A stretch of 64,000 nt of DNA from Taenia hydatigena (GCA_036345935.2 JADWOT020000004.1:5676168-5740167); one strand, 5' to 3'; shown: positions 27,689 to 41,200, counted from the stretch's first letter. Made by a program: numbers and translations. Notes: generated by a model from the letters alone, not told the origin.

Positions 27689-30600
27689 CAGAACGGATAA
27701 ATTGGACAGCGAATCTACTGGTGGAGTTAAGAGATGATGAAAAGGATTAATAGATCTATGAACACACAAATGGATCAATGCTAGATGGATGGAAGGAGGT
27801 GGATAAATGAGTAGCTGAGAGTCCACTTCTGGCGAAATCGTCAAGTCATCGGCTAGACGACACGTACTTCGGAGGTGTGTGAGTGAATTTAGCCTTCGCT
27901 CAGTTCCAATCAAACCTCCATGTAATGGAAGTGCATCAAATAAATTCACGTCTCCCGCTACTTTCCCACTACTTCGTAAAACAAAATTGTTTAATCAAAG
28001 TTAGCGTCAGGAGTAGGCAAAAAAAACAAGAATTTGGAATCTGGCATAAATTTTCCACTACTTGGCACGTAGATCCCCCATCGGTCCACCAAAAAACTAC
28101 AAGACAGGTGGATGGAAAAAGGAGCACTGAGGATACGGACACAAAAGGAAGAGTCATGACACCTGAAAGGTAAACGCACCTTTCTCTTCATTGAAACGTC
28201 GTCACCGATACGCCATCATGCCTCATCAGCCACCTGCCCTCCTGCGAGTTCCAAATGACTCACAGACCAATGATGGATTGAGTTAGGATCCCGTAACTTT
28301 GTTTGAAAAGTACTGTTGAGAGTAGAAAGATGTTTCAAAGGAGAAGTGCTCTTCCCATTGACCGCTTTTCACAGTCGTATTTGCGTAAAAGGTGAACCAT
28401 CCTCCAAGGGCAGGTTGGTTCACTCAAACCCCACCTGGATCCACTAGCGGGCAAGAGAAAGATGTCGACAGGACACCTGCATGCCATTTACACATGCCAT
28501 TTGAATGCCATTCCCACGGAATTCGTGAGAAATTAACAACACTCTTGGCATGCAAGCTAAATTTTCTCACAAGATCTTGGGACTTACTCGGCGCCTTAAG
28601 TTGGGGCAATGAAATGACCGAATTTGGATGCTTATTTTACAACTCGCTGATTGAATGTGCTTAACATCAGATCCCAGAGTTCGCTTGGAATCATAAGTTT
28701 CCTCCCATTCTCTCATCACCTCTTTGTTCCCGCGCCTACGATCTCCTGTCCCTTCTCGCCTTATTCGACCGTGAGACACACCGCAATGGACAAACCTTCA
28801 GATTCAGTCAAATGGATACCACATCTGACGAATGACACCCTCCCTCCGGATAACTTCAATATCTTGTTGTTTGCAAAGGCTTTTTTTCCACGCCTCGGCT
28901 ATGGAGACAGAAATGAGCCCCCCACCTGCCCCCCTCCAACCGGAAACCTTACTGCTACCTGACACAAGATAGACGACGTGTTTGCACATTTCCGTTGTGC
29001 CATACCAATGAATTACACGGTCACCTTAACTGGAAGCATTACAAACGAGGGATTTACGAGGCAATAAAAAGCAACTTTTAACACTGGACGGCGAGAAGGA
29101 GACATGGAAGACTAATTTCTGTTCATTCAATTCGCAGAAGCGTGTCATTTCCATGCTTCGTTGAGTGGCCTTTAAAAAAGACTGAGCTTTGTTTATGAAG
29201 GAGGAAAAAAAGAGATTTGGAAGAAATATTTATCTTACTTTATGAGTGACAGATTGGAAGTGATGTTTGTCCGACTGCCCTCCACCCTTGCTGCAGGCCT
29301 CCACTGAGCCTTCTGGTTGTGCGGTGTTCCTGTGGATGACATGACACGTGAAAGGCTATGATTGCTGCTTTCATAAGAAGTACGAGCAGATCTTGTGGGA
29401 GGAGGAAAAAGACTTCTAATGGATTATTCTCAGAGGAATATGGTCGGTGAGAACGCTGCATCTCTACTTCTCATAGCTAGGTTATCTGCAACATTAAGCC
29501 TGAGGACATTGTGCTGCCCTTTTTCTACCGCCTTCAGTAGGTTTGGCTATTTGCCAAGAAGAAGTTGTTCCTTCATACAGTCAAGATGTGTGAAATTGCA
29601 CCAAATAGATATACGGTGCACCACACACAAGGTAAGTATGCATCGCTTTCGATTAAGCGATGCCTTCGAGGAGTGGAGTAATAAGTAGGGTCATTGAAGG
29701 ATCAAAAAGGGTAGCCGCAAATCCTTCAATTAGTCATCAAGGACTCCGAGGGGAACAGAAACTACTTTTACTACATACTAATGCGGGTGAGCGCAGGACT
29801 TTCCCTTCCCACCTGATGTAGGAATCAGCGGATTGCCTCATCATTCATGCTGCATTTCGCCGAATTTGCCTCTTGCCGAGCCAACCTTAGCTCACTTCAA
29901 GGCACCAGCTATACGTAAATCTTCATTAGCGAGAATAGAAGGCCGCTCTTAAAGTACTCTCTACTCAAAGCCACTTACTCATTACTGGGCGGTGCGCCAC
30001 TGCCTGCAGGCGGCATACGGCGAAGTTGACGAGGACTTTTTCACCATTTTGGAGACGAGTTAGGCCCAGTTGGTAATGCTGACGGCAACAAAGCTACACA
30101 TTAAAGGCTCCTCCGAGTTGTTGGATGAACCATAAGTGAACCAGCAGTGTGCCCATTGGCCAACAATCAAACGGAGGTGCAAGGTCAAGGTCACTCGGAA
30201 TGATACAAGCTCACGAGAATGGTGACCATAGGCATGAAAATGAAGACTCTTGTAGTGAATTCTCATCTTTCAGTTATTCTGGTTGGAGTTTTGACAACAC
30301 TCATCCTCCTAAGCGGACGTGCGTAAAAAATAACCACACCTGGAAGGGTATGTGGATGGAGGAGATAAAAAAACGCAGATTTAAGATAGATATCGTTTGA
30401 CTGCGCAGTTACCTTCTATTTTTGAACTTCCACTCCAGTGGTTCTCATACTTTGCGATTGCAATCAACCACAAGATGGGAACGAGGGTGACAGGAGAGAT
30501 ACTACCCACCTCACTACTGACAGTACCTGATAGTGAAAGCCACGATCTTGGCAAGTCTGAAAACGAGGAAAGGAATTTCATTTGGCAAATAATGCTTAAG

Positions 30601-32045
30601 TCTTGGAGGGAATCTACAGTAAGAGAATAGCAAATAGTAGGATTTGTCATGGAATGATTAAAAAAAGTAGTTATGTGAAGTGCTACCTTCAGATCAATTT
30701 GGACTCGGTGCTATTGACGATGAAGCAACATCCAAAATCTGAGTGATTGCCTGAGGCGCGGGTGGATGCGAGGGTTCCCCTCCGCCGATTATTCGCACAA
30801 TCAACAATCCAAAGTGAATTTTTTTGCATTTGTGACGGTTATGCTGCCATCAACTTGGCCGATATGTTTAGAAAGCAAAAAAAAAACATGAAGCAACGAA
30901 TACAATTAACTTCAGCTCCCCTTTCAAAAGCGCTCGGTAGTCATGATTGTAGTTGCTGCAAAATTAATTTCCGGCGCTTTTAATCCTTACTACGTGTCAC
31001 CTTTTACCGAAAAACTTCCAAAATTGTAAATTATGTTGGAGCTCTTCTCCTTTTTTTTCATTCAGAAGAGAAGCCGAGATAGGCGATAGGCTGCGGTCCG
31101 CCTTCTCAATTTCACTTTACCTGGTCATCGGCACAGAAGTCACAAAAACGCCATCAAAGTGGAATCACATTTACCAAGCCGCTGATTTCGAGTTCGACAC
31201 GGTAACCATCAAGGAGGCAAGATCGGATTTCAGCCAGTCACCGTCGGCTCCAGGATGGGGAAGGAGGCTCACCACATCTTCCTCGAGTGCGCCGATACAT
31301 AACGAGTGGTAAAAAAGGTTTCCTCGTCCTTTCGTATGGTGCATCCAGGCAAATGCTGTGAAGGAAAGCGCAAATATTAGCATCGCTGTTTAAACAAACC
31401 CTTCTACAGTACTGTTCACCCTGTAGAGGATGCGATATTCAGCGTTAGCATAGCTCCCTTGAAGTAGCAAATTCAATCTGTCCAACTTCCTTCTTTACAA
31501 CGTTTGTGGTGAAGTACCGGGGACTCATTTAGGCACATACTTCCAGACATCCCACTTTTAATCGTCTATGCTTACCAAAAAGTGCTCTTAAGCAGCATCC
31601 TATCTCAAGGTAAATCTCTTTTCAGACAATAAAAGTTGTTTAAAAATGAGGAGTTTCTATGTCTCAAGGCTTTCCCAAGACCATAACAAGTCGGAGTGGT
31701 GGTGGTGGAGAAGAAGGCAGAGTGGTAACGTAGAGAAGAGAGGAGAGGCCACTGGCATGGCCTGAAGGCCACGCCCCGAGGAGTGGAGCGGAAGTACGGT
31801 CTGCGTAGATGTAGATATTCTATTCAAAGCTAAGATTTTAAACGGCCTTTTCGGGAAAAAAAAACGACTTTTAAGCCACCTGATATTCCAGGAAGATGCA
31901 TATGAAAGACAGTGATGGATGGTAAAAAAAGTTACGTTGAAGGAATTGAAACCTTGTGAATGGTGCTAGTAGACCATTTGTAGAAAAGCTGAAGCACCAC
32001 TAAAGCCCACCTCACCGGGACTCCTGAATACTACCCTCTTGACAG

Positions 32046-32153
32046 GACAAATTGGCTCCAGGGCAAGCTGATTTGAGGCGTTGTGCCGAAGCCTCGACAG
32101 TGTTCTCCAGTAGACACAATCCCTGCGTAAATCTACCTCCCCTCCTGAAAGAG
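32046..32153 (+). CDS. Candidate internal exon, unidentified
   Basis: A 108-nt segment between the acceptor ctcttgacag and the strong donor AAAGAG/gtaagc. Only one frame is open, in phase 0 at both ends: DKLAPGQADLRRCAEASTVF continuing to LPPLLKE. I do not recognise it and find no partner exon with certainty. Such splice-bounded open segments also occur by chance in 64 kb, so this is only a candidate. Confidence 0.22.
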
Positions 32154-32785
32154 GTAAGCACCTGTGTTCAAAGGCTAAATTTGCCGGTACCTGATTTCGC
32201 TTTAGCAGCAGGCTCTGTGGGGAAGTTGTTAGAGTAAGACTCCTTTTCTACCCATTCGATGCGAGTCTCCGTCGATTCAGCTACATACAGCATGCGCCTT
32301 CCCATTGTGAAGTTCTGATTCGGCAACCAGGCGACGAAAAGGGGACCGAGTCACCTCTGCAATGACCTGGACCATTCCTAAATAAGTGGAAAGATCCACA
32401 AGACTGAAGGTGAGTTTACTGTCCATGAAAGTGTAAGGATTGGTGAGGGAGTAACAACACATAGGTGAAGTCACTAGGAATAAAAGTACCTTCTTAGAAA
32501 GCTTCTAACAACAGATTTATGAGTTTATGCTTCCACGTTCACTACAGTTGATCCCGTCACCATCCTGCATTGGTGAGGAAAATTCCCATGCGATTACTTA
32601 ATCTGAATTAGCGCTACTTCTTAATGATGCTGATTTTCCATACTTGACTGAGCTCTCATGCGCGCATCCCACAATTTTATCCCAAATTTAGCATCATTTT
32701 TTTCCATATCTTCTAAAAGGGTCTATAATTTACTCAGCACGAGCTGTACGAAATAAAATATTCATCTTAACGCTTTCAGGACCGA

Positions 32786-32838
32786 TGTCACATATGCGTG
32801 ACGCCCCAACCTAGTCAGGCGTTACAGATATGCAACAA
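32786..32838. repeat. CACATATGTG-type palindrome and imperfect inverted partner
   Basis: TGTCACATATGCGTGACGCC is followed after a short spacer by GGCGTTACAGATATGCAAC, roughly its reverse complement, so the two can form a mismatched hairpin. Upstream is TTAACGCTTTCAGGACCGA, which resembles the TTAA-bounded ends of piggyBac-class elements. No transposase is seen. Confidence 0.45.
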
Positions 32839-33938
32839 TTGGCAACAGGTCAAATCACATAGCACGCCTCGAACAGATGGATTCGGACCTAAACAAGGAG
32901 GTAGATGTGGAGCATCCTTAGAGCGAAGCGAACAAATCTTTTTTATTGTTCATAAACAGGTCTTCAACTGGTAGAGAAAAATGATTGACAACTGAAGAAA
33001 TGTTCGAACAATTCAACAGTGGTCTATTTCCCTCTGAAGTGGTGGTGGCTAATGCATTAATGCATCTTGAGGTTATTCAATTCCTCTGGATTGGAAGTGT
33101 CTTACCATGGACACTTTCAACCGCCAGGATTCGCGCGAAAACATTTCCCTTTTCTTCATAAACGTTTCAACCTTACACCTCCTCAGACGAAGCTGTCTTT
33201 GGAAAGCGTCCAGGTGAAAATGAATCGTCCGATACTTCAGCTGTAAGGTGATGACTTGGGAGACGGATTCTTTGAAAATGGAAATGAATTCTTTAAAAGA
33301 AACTCCTAGAAAGTCATTGTGAAAAAAAAATGGTTGCAGCTATAATTCTGTGGTGAAGTCTTGAGGAAAGAAGAGGCTGTCAATTCACTGCGTTACCACG
33401 ATTTGTACCCCTCTCGTCTACGCAAAAGCATCCACCTCCCAACGCGCCTGAAAGAGCTCACGTCAACCGAATGAGGGATGAGCACCTCCCCGCTCCCAGC
33501 ACCAATGATGCCTTTGATCCTTCATTCAGGGCGCAGCTACTGTCAACCCGAGCTATATCTCTTCTAGAAGTAACGCAATACCGCCGGAGCTCATGAGATG
33601 GGAGAATAAGTAGTTGTCGACGAATAGGATGACCGATTTACGTCAAAACAAAAGTCCCTCTCCCCCACCCCCTATGTCCAGTTGCCCCATTTACGCCGAG
33701 TTTAATGGTTCAGCGGTAGCCGCCACCCGGGAAAACATTGCGAGGAGAGTAGGAGTAAGAATCTATCATTTATCCTTGGCCATCCAGCACCACGCACATC
33801 TGAGAGCCCCTAAAAAATAACCACTCAGAGGATAACCGTCTTCGACATATGTGACGAAAGTGTCCTGAAACACCATTTTCCCCTGTCACGGAGGCTTTCA
33901 ACGCTGGAGTCCTCAAATACAAGCTTTCAAGGCATCAA

Positions 33939-34687
33939 ATGGCGAAACAAAAGGATCCAACAAACGCTGCCAAGGACTGTGTGGATTTTTTTCTTGCGGA
34001 GAAAACACACCTTCCATCATCCTGTTTTCGGCCATGGTTGACGACGCCTGGGCTCCAGCCGGTAATCATGATACCAAATGCAGTACAAAGAAACGTTGAA
34101 CGTTCTCCCCTCACATATGCTGAAACGCGTACCTCCAGATACGAGGAGAGGATGCGAAATGCTAATGCTTCTGGTAAGCAGACACGACATCTTCCGTCGT
34201 TTGGTCCAGAAACGCAACCGGTGCCAATGTTCTCACTGAAAATCGTGTTTTCTTCTTCATCGTCGTGGTTCACCAAACAAAGACGCCTTTTGTGAAGTCA
34301 AAATAGAAACATAAACAAAAATCTGCCAGAAATCACTGTAACTCAACTTCCTGCCTATTTTTTTCTTTAGAAAAATTGCCTTCTAGAGGCTCAAATTAAC
34401 TTCGAAATGGACAAAAAAAGAGGCAGATATCGTCGGTCAGAATTTAAGCGCCTCGAGCAAACGATTTGATTACAACCCACTGCAAAACATACCTCCTTTG
34501 ATTTTGATGTCGAATTTCTCACAAACGACCGCCTCCTTTCGCCTCGTCACAATTGTTTTCACAAGGCCAAACTCGAAGCATCAAAAGACCAGCCAATTTC
34601 GGCCGCAATCTAGAACGACATTTTCGAGAAAAGCATCCACTAACTCGTCGAGGGAAAAAAAAGAAACTTTTCAGGGGATCAAGGTAA
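33939..34687 (+). CDS. Candidate two-exon gene convergent with UTP21
   Basis: Exon 1, 33939-34173, starts ATG (MAKQKDPTNAAKDCVDFF) and ends at a strong donor TTCTG/gtaagc. Exon 2, 34566-34687, follows the acceptor gttttcacaag and ends in TAA. The phases match and give 118 residues. The end reads IKRPANFGRNLERHFREKHP then a basic tail KKKKLFRGSR. The N-L-x-R-H-x4-H spacing looks like the second half of a C2H2 zinc finger, but the two Cys of a finger are missing. The gene would end 198 bp before the UTP21 stop, tail-to-tail. No homology that I recognise, so low confidence. Two other readings of this region are also possible. Confidence 0.2.
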
Positions 34688-34864
34688 GACCCGCACATTC
34701 CTTTCCCAAAAATGATTACAGTTGGAAAAAAAGTTGTCCTGTAAAAGTCTACTGCAAACAGATCTCCTATGGTCCCTTCAAATACACCTTTCCTTCAGAT
34801 TCTGGAATGCCCAAAAAACAATTTAAAAATGACAGGAAACTACAAACGTGTACACAGTGAAGAA

Positions 34865-34870
34865 TTTATT
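34865..34870 (-). terminator. Poly(A) signal of UTP21
   Basis: AATAAA on the minus strand, 14 nt after the UTP21 stop codon, so the 3' UTR would be very short. It is the first canonical hexamer after the stop. Cleavage itself cannot be seen. Confidence 0.6.
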
Positions 34871-34884
34871 TTCACAATCATCAT

Positions 34885-35233
34885 CTACATTTGTAGAGTG
34901 CTCGTCGCATTGCGAACAAAGTCGACCAAGGCGATGGATCGCGTGATCTGCATGTCTAGCACAGAATGTGAAGCTCGTTTCGCCTCTAACACCGCCTCCA
35001 TCAACTCCAACGGTCGACCAGCGTCCAAATGATCGTTATAACACCCGGTCTCCGCTGCAACCATGTCGTCAAGGCCAAAGGAGCCGCCGCCATCGTCGTC
35101 AAGGCCAACATTGAAGTGTTTGGCAGTGATGGAGGCGGGAGCTTTGGGGGGTCGAGCAATCAAGTCGCCGTGATAACGAAGGACGCTCTCCAGACAGGCT
35201 GTTGCGAGGTCAAAGTCTAGGTTTCTCCGAAAT
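34885..35233 (-). CDS. UTP21: UTP21 exon 14 (residues 935-1050), terminal helices
   Basis: The split Arg codon continues as FRRNLDFDLATACLESVLRY, matching the conserved L-RKRDFELAQAYL-LFLK helix. It ends LEAKRASHSVLDMQITRSIA and LVDFVRNATSTLQM before TAG at 34885-34887, matching the final helices of WDR36. Between the helices lies an insert of about 45 residues rich in Gly and Asp (LDDDGGGSFGLDDM) that I do not recognise from other Utp21 proteins. The acceptor is ctcctcctccag. Confidence 0.93.
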
Positions 35234-38200
35234 CTGGAGGAGGAGTTAAATTATTGGCTAATGGATGAGGAACTGCAGTATCCACGACTGAGGTGTATTT
35301 CAGAGCGAGTGGTTAAAATTCGAGGCAAAACAGTAGAGGTTTAAATGTCCTTGCTTGCGTGTCAGTGTCGAATGGGAAATTGAAAGGCTTATGACTCTCA
35401 GGCTTTGCCAAAGTAGAGCTTCTTCAAAAGCTTAGAAACGGAATCTGGCAACTTTTGTCAAAGTCTTATGGACAACTAGAAGGTTTTGAAGGAAAAAGTC
35501 GACCCGTAGTTGAAGCTTAGTTTCAAACGAGTCTTAAAGCTTCAAAAAGGGACTAGATGCTTACCAATTGGTTGGTTAGCCGAATGGAGCTCCAAGAATT
35601 GAGAATTGGTAGATATTTTCGGAAAGACAGAGGGAAGAGACTAAGCAATGCTATCGTTTGATTAACCAGACATAAAGTGAGGAAGTGGTGGCACATTTAG
35701 GCTTCCAGGCCATATGAGACCGAGCAGTAAGAACGAAACCATTGCTACTTAATCGACGATTGTATTTGACCTGAGATTGAGCTGCTAAAAGATCTGACAA
35801 TTCTAAACCTACCGATCGAACAATTTGGATTGTGGTTAACTATTCATTTGCAATTCCAATTAATCCATCTCTGGGTGGCGACTTCAAGCTACCAACCTAT
35901 CCATCCCTTCCAGTTCTTCGCATAAAAAAAAATTAGCCTGCACGTTTCTGAGTTTACCCTCCAGCCGACGCCCGAGCTCTACCGACTGCTTAATTGGTTA
36001 TTTGAGTGGTTTAAGGATTCCGGGCGAACCGACCACTACCACCACTCCCCACTTTACCCACTTTGAGCTCTCAAAAGACCGCATCCATCTCGTATAAAGT
36101 AGAACCTTTCCTCCTGCACTTAGTGCTAACCACTCCTAAATGCATTTGACCCGAGGGATTAGCATTAGCTAGCTAGCCGGTTGATTAATCGCTTTAATGT
36201 GTCGAAATCATGGGATTGGTGCATTCGTTCGGCTTTCAAAGGATTGGCGGGGAGAGGGAGGAGGACACCCAAAGCGAAGGTGAGGGAATTTTCGCCTCAA
36301 TTACTCAAAAGATCGAAGTGGTTTAACAGAAAAGCGGTTCGATAAATTAAGGTGATGAAAAAATACGAGAACACTCTCGAAACCCAAAATCAGGTAGTTG
36401 GGCGTTCCATTTTAAGAGGTTTTCCAGTCAAAAACCTCTAATAGGTGACACAATTTCCAGTTCGCGAAATGGTGTCAATTTAATAAAAAAAGGGCAAGCA
36501 CGACGCTAATTCCCCGTGGCCTGGCTAATCCGTCTTAAAATTAAAAGACCCGAAGTTGAAAAGGGGATTAGGAGATTTCTCATTAACGTCCAAAGCACAT
36601 CTCCGTGACTGGCGAATTAAATGAAGGACTAGTTGAAGTAGAAATGAAAAGATAGGCGCCAAGTAAGTGCATTTCCCTCGCTAGAAGACACCCTATTCGC
36701 TCGATCGGTTTCAAAATCAAGGCAGGATCATTGAGCACCGCCTACAGAGTAATGCAACACTGGGCCTCAGGGATGACTAAAAAGGGATCTCAAACTTCCT
36801 CACTTCAAACGGAGGTGCCTCATTTGCAGCTCTGCAAATTAACCTCTATTATTATTGAGAGTGAGGCATTGTTTTGTTGTAGGAACACTCAGGAATTCCT
36901 CCCCCCTCCTCCTCCCTACAGGGAAGATAAAGGGCAATCTGTTTCTACGTGGGAGGGTTAGGAGTTTGGAGGTAGGTGAACCAAAAATTTTGACTGACTG
37001 CTTCCAATCTGTCAAAATGGGAGTAAAAAGACAGACACAGGCCATTCAAAAATCAAAATTTTGCCCTAAGGATTGTAAAACGACTGGTCTTTGCAAGCAT
37101 TGAGTTTGAGTTGATATCTCCGTGAGAATCAGTTTTTTAACCCCATCGTGAAAAGACCCGTTATGTTATCAGGCTCGGGGAAATATATGTCAACACAATT
37201 AAGACATTCTATTAGCCCAATACCACACCAACCGTCATTTTTTCTGGTCAATTCAACTGCTGTTCCAAGACCAGAAGCAAATACAACTGTACTCTCGGAT
37301 CCAAGAATAGTCCACACCCATGGCAAAGTTTGAAGCTCGACCAATTCAGTGCCACATCACGCATTTGTGACTCTGGGTAGGAGTTAGGGAATTGGGGTGT
37401 CACATATGTGTGACAGCAGTGACAATCGTGTTATGTGACTATTTTTCACGCAAAATATGGCTCTCGAAATTGACTGCCACTGTAATGAGTTAGGTAGAAG
37501 AAAACTTCTAGCAACATTCTATTTCTGATGGTTTGATAAGCCTGAGGAGAACTGGCAAAACCGTACGCGGCGAATAAAGAAATGGTAGTTTAAATAATGC
37601 TTCAAACAGGAAGTGCGGGCATAAATTCTAAGAAATTTTAGCATAGGACTTCTTCGTTGATGTTTTGCTTGAGCTAGCTCAGAGTATTTCACGCATCACA
37701 CCTCTAGTAACCTTGAGACTAGGAATCCACCAATGGTGGAGATGATATCCACTTGTCAGAGGGTAAGAAGTTCTATTCTAGCGAGCTATTCTAACCTTGA
37801 AAATGACCCATATACCATACTGGTAGATAGACTGAAGCTGCTAGTAACAGAGAAATGACAGCAGAAAGCAGCTCAACCACACAAGGTTTGACCCAGCCTC
37901 AAATAAACTAAGTTTGAGGCTACCTTCTGGCTTGGGAGCTCGACCGCAACGCGGATCCTACTTAGATCAGTCCGGACGAGAGGTGTCTGATGAAGTTTAG
38001 TGTGAAAGAGAAACCCGTGGATATCCGCTCGTACAGGAGGAGCCAATGAGCGGCGCTTGAGCATTCCAAGTGCATAATCGTCTCCAAGACACTCACGTGT
38101 GCGTTTGATAAAGATCTTCACCCAGATATTTTCCTTTCCAGAGTAGCTATTACCGCGGAGAGTCTGATCCTAGCCGTGTGATCGGTGCATTGTGACTTGC

Positions 38201-41200
38201 CATGAAATTACTTGAGCTGAACAACGTTAACGCCCACTAAGTAGTATGACAGCCTTTCGAGCCGATGATAAAGTGAAGCAGGCTATCTAGAGATGGTTCA
38301 CCAGTACTGGCAAGTCCCTCTAAGCTGCATCCCTCGAGGTGTGTTAAAACACAAAGCTAAGCATTTAAATTTAGGGGAGGATTGATACGATTTCTAAGCC
38401 TCGAAATTTGTTTCTTTTTTTTATTTTGCACACAGATGAAATCTGCAAATGAAAGTGAGAGGACGGCAAGATGAACCCCTTTGATCCACACATTAGCCTT
38501 GAGATTGGGGTTTGCAATCAAGTCGGTGGAAAAAAAATCGTTGCACAACTACATAATTTGCTTCTCGCACAAACCAAATACATTTTACGTGAGCCAAACT
38601 GAGCGTTTGGAGGGATGGTTTGAGCTTATTTAAAGCCACTCTGATTGGGATCGCAGAGAAAACTCAATCATCACAAGCTATAAAGCTGCGTGAATGATTG
38701 CAATTGTTGTCATTCCAACCAACCTTATTGTAGCACACGTCACATATTTGTGACGCCGAGATAAAGTTAGAAAATTGCGGTTTCCAAAACGTCACAGAAA
38801 AATCCCGGGATCGGGACTAGCATTGGTTTCACCTGATTTCCCAAATATTACCAAGAAATAGACTTGTAAAGCGCTATTAACCACAATAAGACTACTGTCT
38901 GCCAGGATGCCAACAAAATATGGAAATAGAACCATCCTGAACCTGCAAGAATCAGCCCCAATCAAATAGGTGCACGTCATACCTTCAAACTTACCTGCTC
39001 TCGTTAGCAAGTCAAATTGTCCATGTGGAAGCCTTTTCCTTTCGATTAGTTGAATGGAGTCTCGATAGCTAACGACGAAAAACAAGCTAACAATATCAAT
39101 AACGCAACTTCGTCAGGCTATAAGTAGAACCAGTACTCATATTCAACATCTAAAGTCGCTCATCTGTTTTCGCAAATCAGCTTCAAACTCACTTCTTCGT
39201 GCCTTATGGTCGCAACAGCGGCTATTTGGTTCCTTGGAACGCTGTGCACCCACTAACACAAGTGCAAGACTTTTGGAAACCTGCAAATGCTCAAAGAGAC
39301 TCGCTTTCAAAATGGGAAAAATTTGTTCCCTAATACACACAGAGAGCGCTATTCCTCCCCTTGAGGTTTAACTTGCGAAGAGATTTTACCCTCATTTTAG
39401 CCATGGGATAAAAGCCTTGCACTAGCTTTTCAGGTCACCTATTCTGTTAGCCAAAAGCTACTTCATAGCACACCATGAAAGCCGCTTTCCTCTGCCCTAA
39501 TTTGCCCCATTTAACAGCATGAAGCACTAAGACTGTAAACAGTACGTCTTTTCATCGACTGTGCACGAATGAAACACGTTGTGAGCATTAGACCACGCCT
39601 AGGGGTCCGGAGGTCCCCTCTTGACAAGTGAATGAATTTGCCCATCCGCAAAGTTTTCAAGTGCCAAAAGAGCGACTACGATTTGTGAAGGGAGACATGA
39701 AGCTAACCTTTTCATCGGTAAAAATGCTAAGAATTTCTGATGTCATATTTTACAGAAAAAAACGATGGCATCGGTCAACACTGGGGACCTCGAAAAGCAA
39801 AATCCCGAGAGCCCAGGCATGAAACGGCTAGGAATCAACAGTTCGCCAAACCAGAAAACCATAAACGTGGAACGGCGAACTCGCGGCACAGGCGCTCCAA
39901 GCACGCTCGACAACTTTCTTTCCAGCGCTGTCTATTAAAAACTAAGCCTACTCAAAAGTGTCTTTCTGACTCGACGACTTTATGGGGGTTTTTTATGGGA
40001 GGCTCGAAAGACTCCCAAGCGGTTCACTAGCAAAACAAAAACAACTTCTGCTTTTAATATGCAGAAATGTAGTGCGAATTGGAGTTGTAAATAGTTCACT
40101 AGAAAAAGGATTACTCCAGTAAACAGGGCAAGAATATTCGGGCGAAAAGCTGAAATTTGGACAAACATGACCATGTTGTCCCTCCATCCGACCGGCCACC
40201 CATCGATTGGATGCCATTTTACATCAGAAACACAAAACGTGTTAAAAAACTAACAGTTCGGGAAAACAGGAAGGTGAAGTATTGATGGAGGTGCACATTT
40301 TGAATTGCGATTTGCTTTGGACCGATGCGCGGTTTGCCATCAGATCATACGAAGTTGGGAGGAAATTATTGAAAAAAAAGCATGTGCCCTTAAACACTTT
40401 TCCTTGGTATTCACCCAAAAAGGCGTGTGAAGAACATTAGAGCTGCGGTTTGAGGGCTAAGTTTCCAGATCATCATCCCAGGTAGTGAGGAGGCTTGCAC
40501 CGAGCCGAGGGAGCGGCTGGTTTACCACAGAGAAGTGACCATGCGACGCGTTCAGACTTCACAAATTAATATCCCTCATCCATGGAATTCGTCGGTAAAA
40601 GAGAAGTTAGTGAGCTTCAAAGCACCAAATCACCAAGCATTTTCGAATGGAACCCTCGAGCAAAAGGAAAATAGTTCCGAATTTCCATCTGTGCAGTATA
40701 CACAAGGGAGTTATGGAGGCAGAAAAGGGGAGATGCGAATGCCAGTGCAAATAAGCAACAACAAAAATCCCAGTGGAATGGAGATGAACGAGGAGGCGAA
40801 TCCAGAAGACGTTAATTTTATCAAAGAAAAAAAAAGTCAAACATGACCGATTACCTTATGGAAGGAAGCATAAAGTTGGAATTACTTAGCTTAAAACTTC
40901 ATTTTTATGGCGCTGTCTCTTCAGTCAAACCAGTGAACTCTCAGAGTGCGTTCAGCTTTGTTGGGTTGACTGCAAAATTCTAACCTACGACCGCGCACTT
41001 GAATCTCATTTACGCATGTCTCAAAGCTGAGTGGGCAAAAAAAAACAAATTCCCATTGAATCAAATAGAATTCATCATAGAACAGGAGGGAAGGGGTTGG
41101 GGCGGCAATTACGATTGGTCAAGGATTCGGCAGAGACAGCTGCTATTTCGATGGAAAGGAATGTACAGAAAACTGTTCAAAATAAAGATTATTTAGAGGC

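Larger units (their letters stand above)
20369..33938. other. Mostly non-coding DNA with repeats
   Basis: Holds R1 copies A and B, the TGGA microsatellite, a palindrome pair and a few weak splice-bounded segments (for example 28074-28168 and 29539-29631, both plus). None of these can be joined into a recognisable protein. Confidence 0.55.

Noticed and set aside
27464..27949. 161-codon open frame on the minus strand
   Set aside because: Most of it translates the TGGA microsatellite into a Ile-His-Pro-Ser repeat; no supporting splice sites or homology.
32767..32838. A piggyBac transposon
   Set aside because: Only a TTAA and an end-like sequence are seen; no matching opposite end with TTAA and no DDD transposase reading in the window.
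34497..34564. Minus-strand exon-like reading ending at a strong donor (AAGGAG/gtatgt), suggesting a second gene directly downstream of UTP21
   Set aside because: No start codon in the frame, a TGA just upstream and a poor acceptor; it overlaps the equally weak plus-strand candidate, so neither can be preferred.
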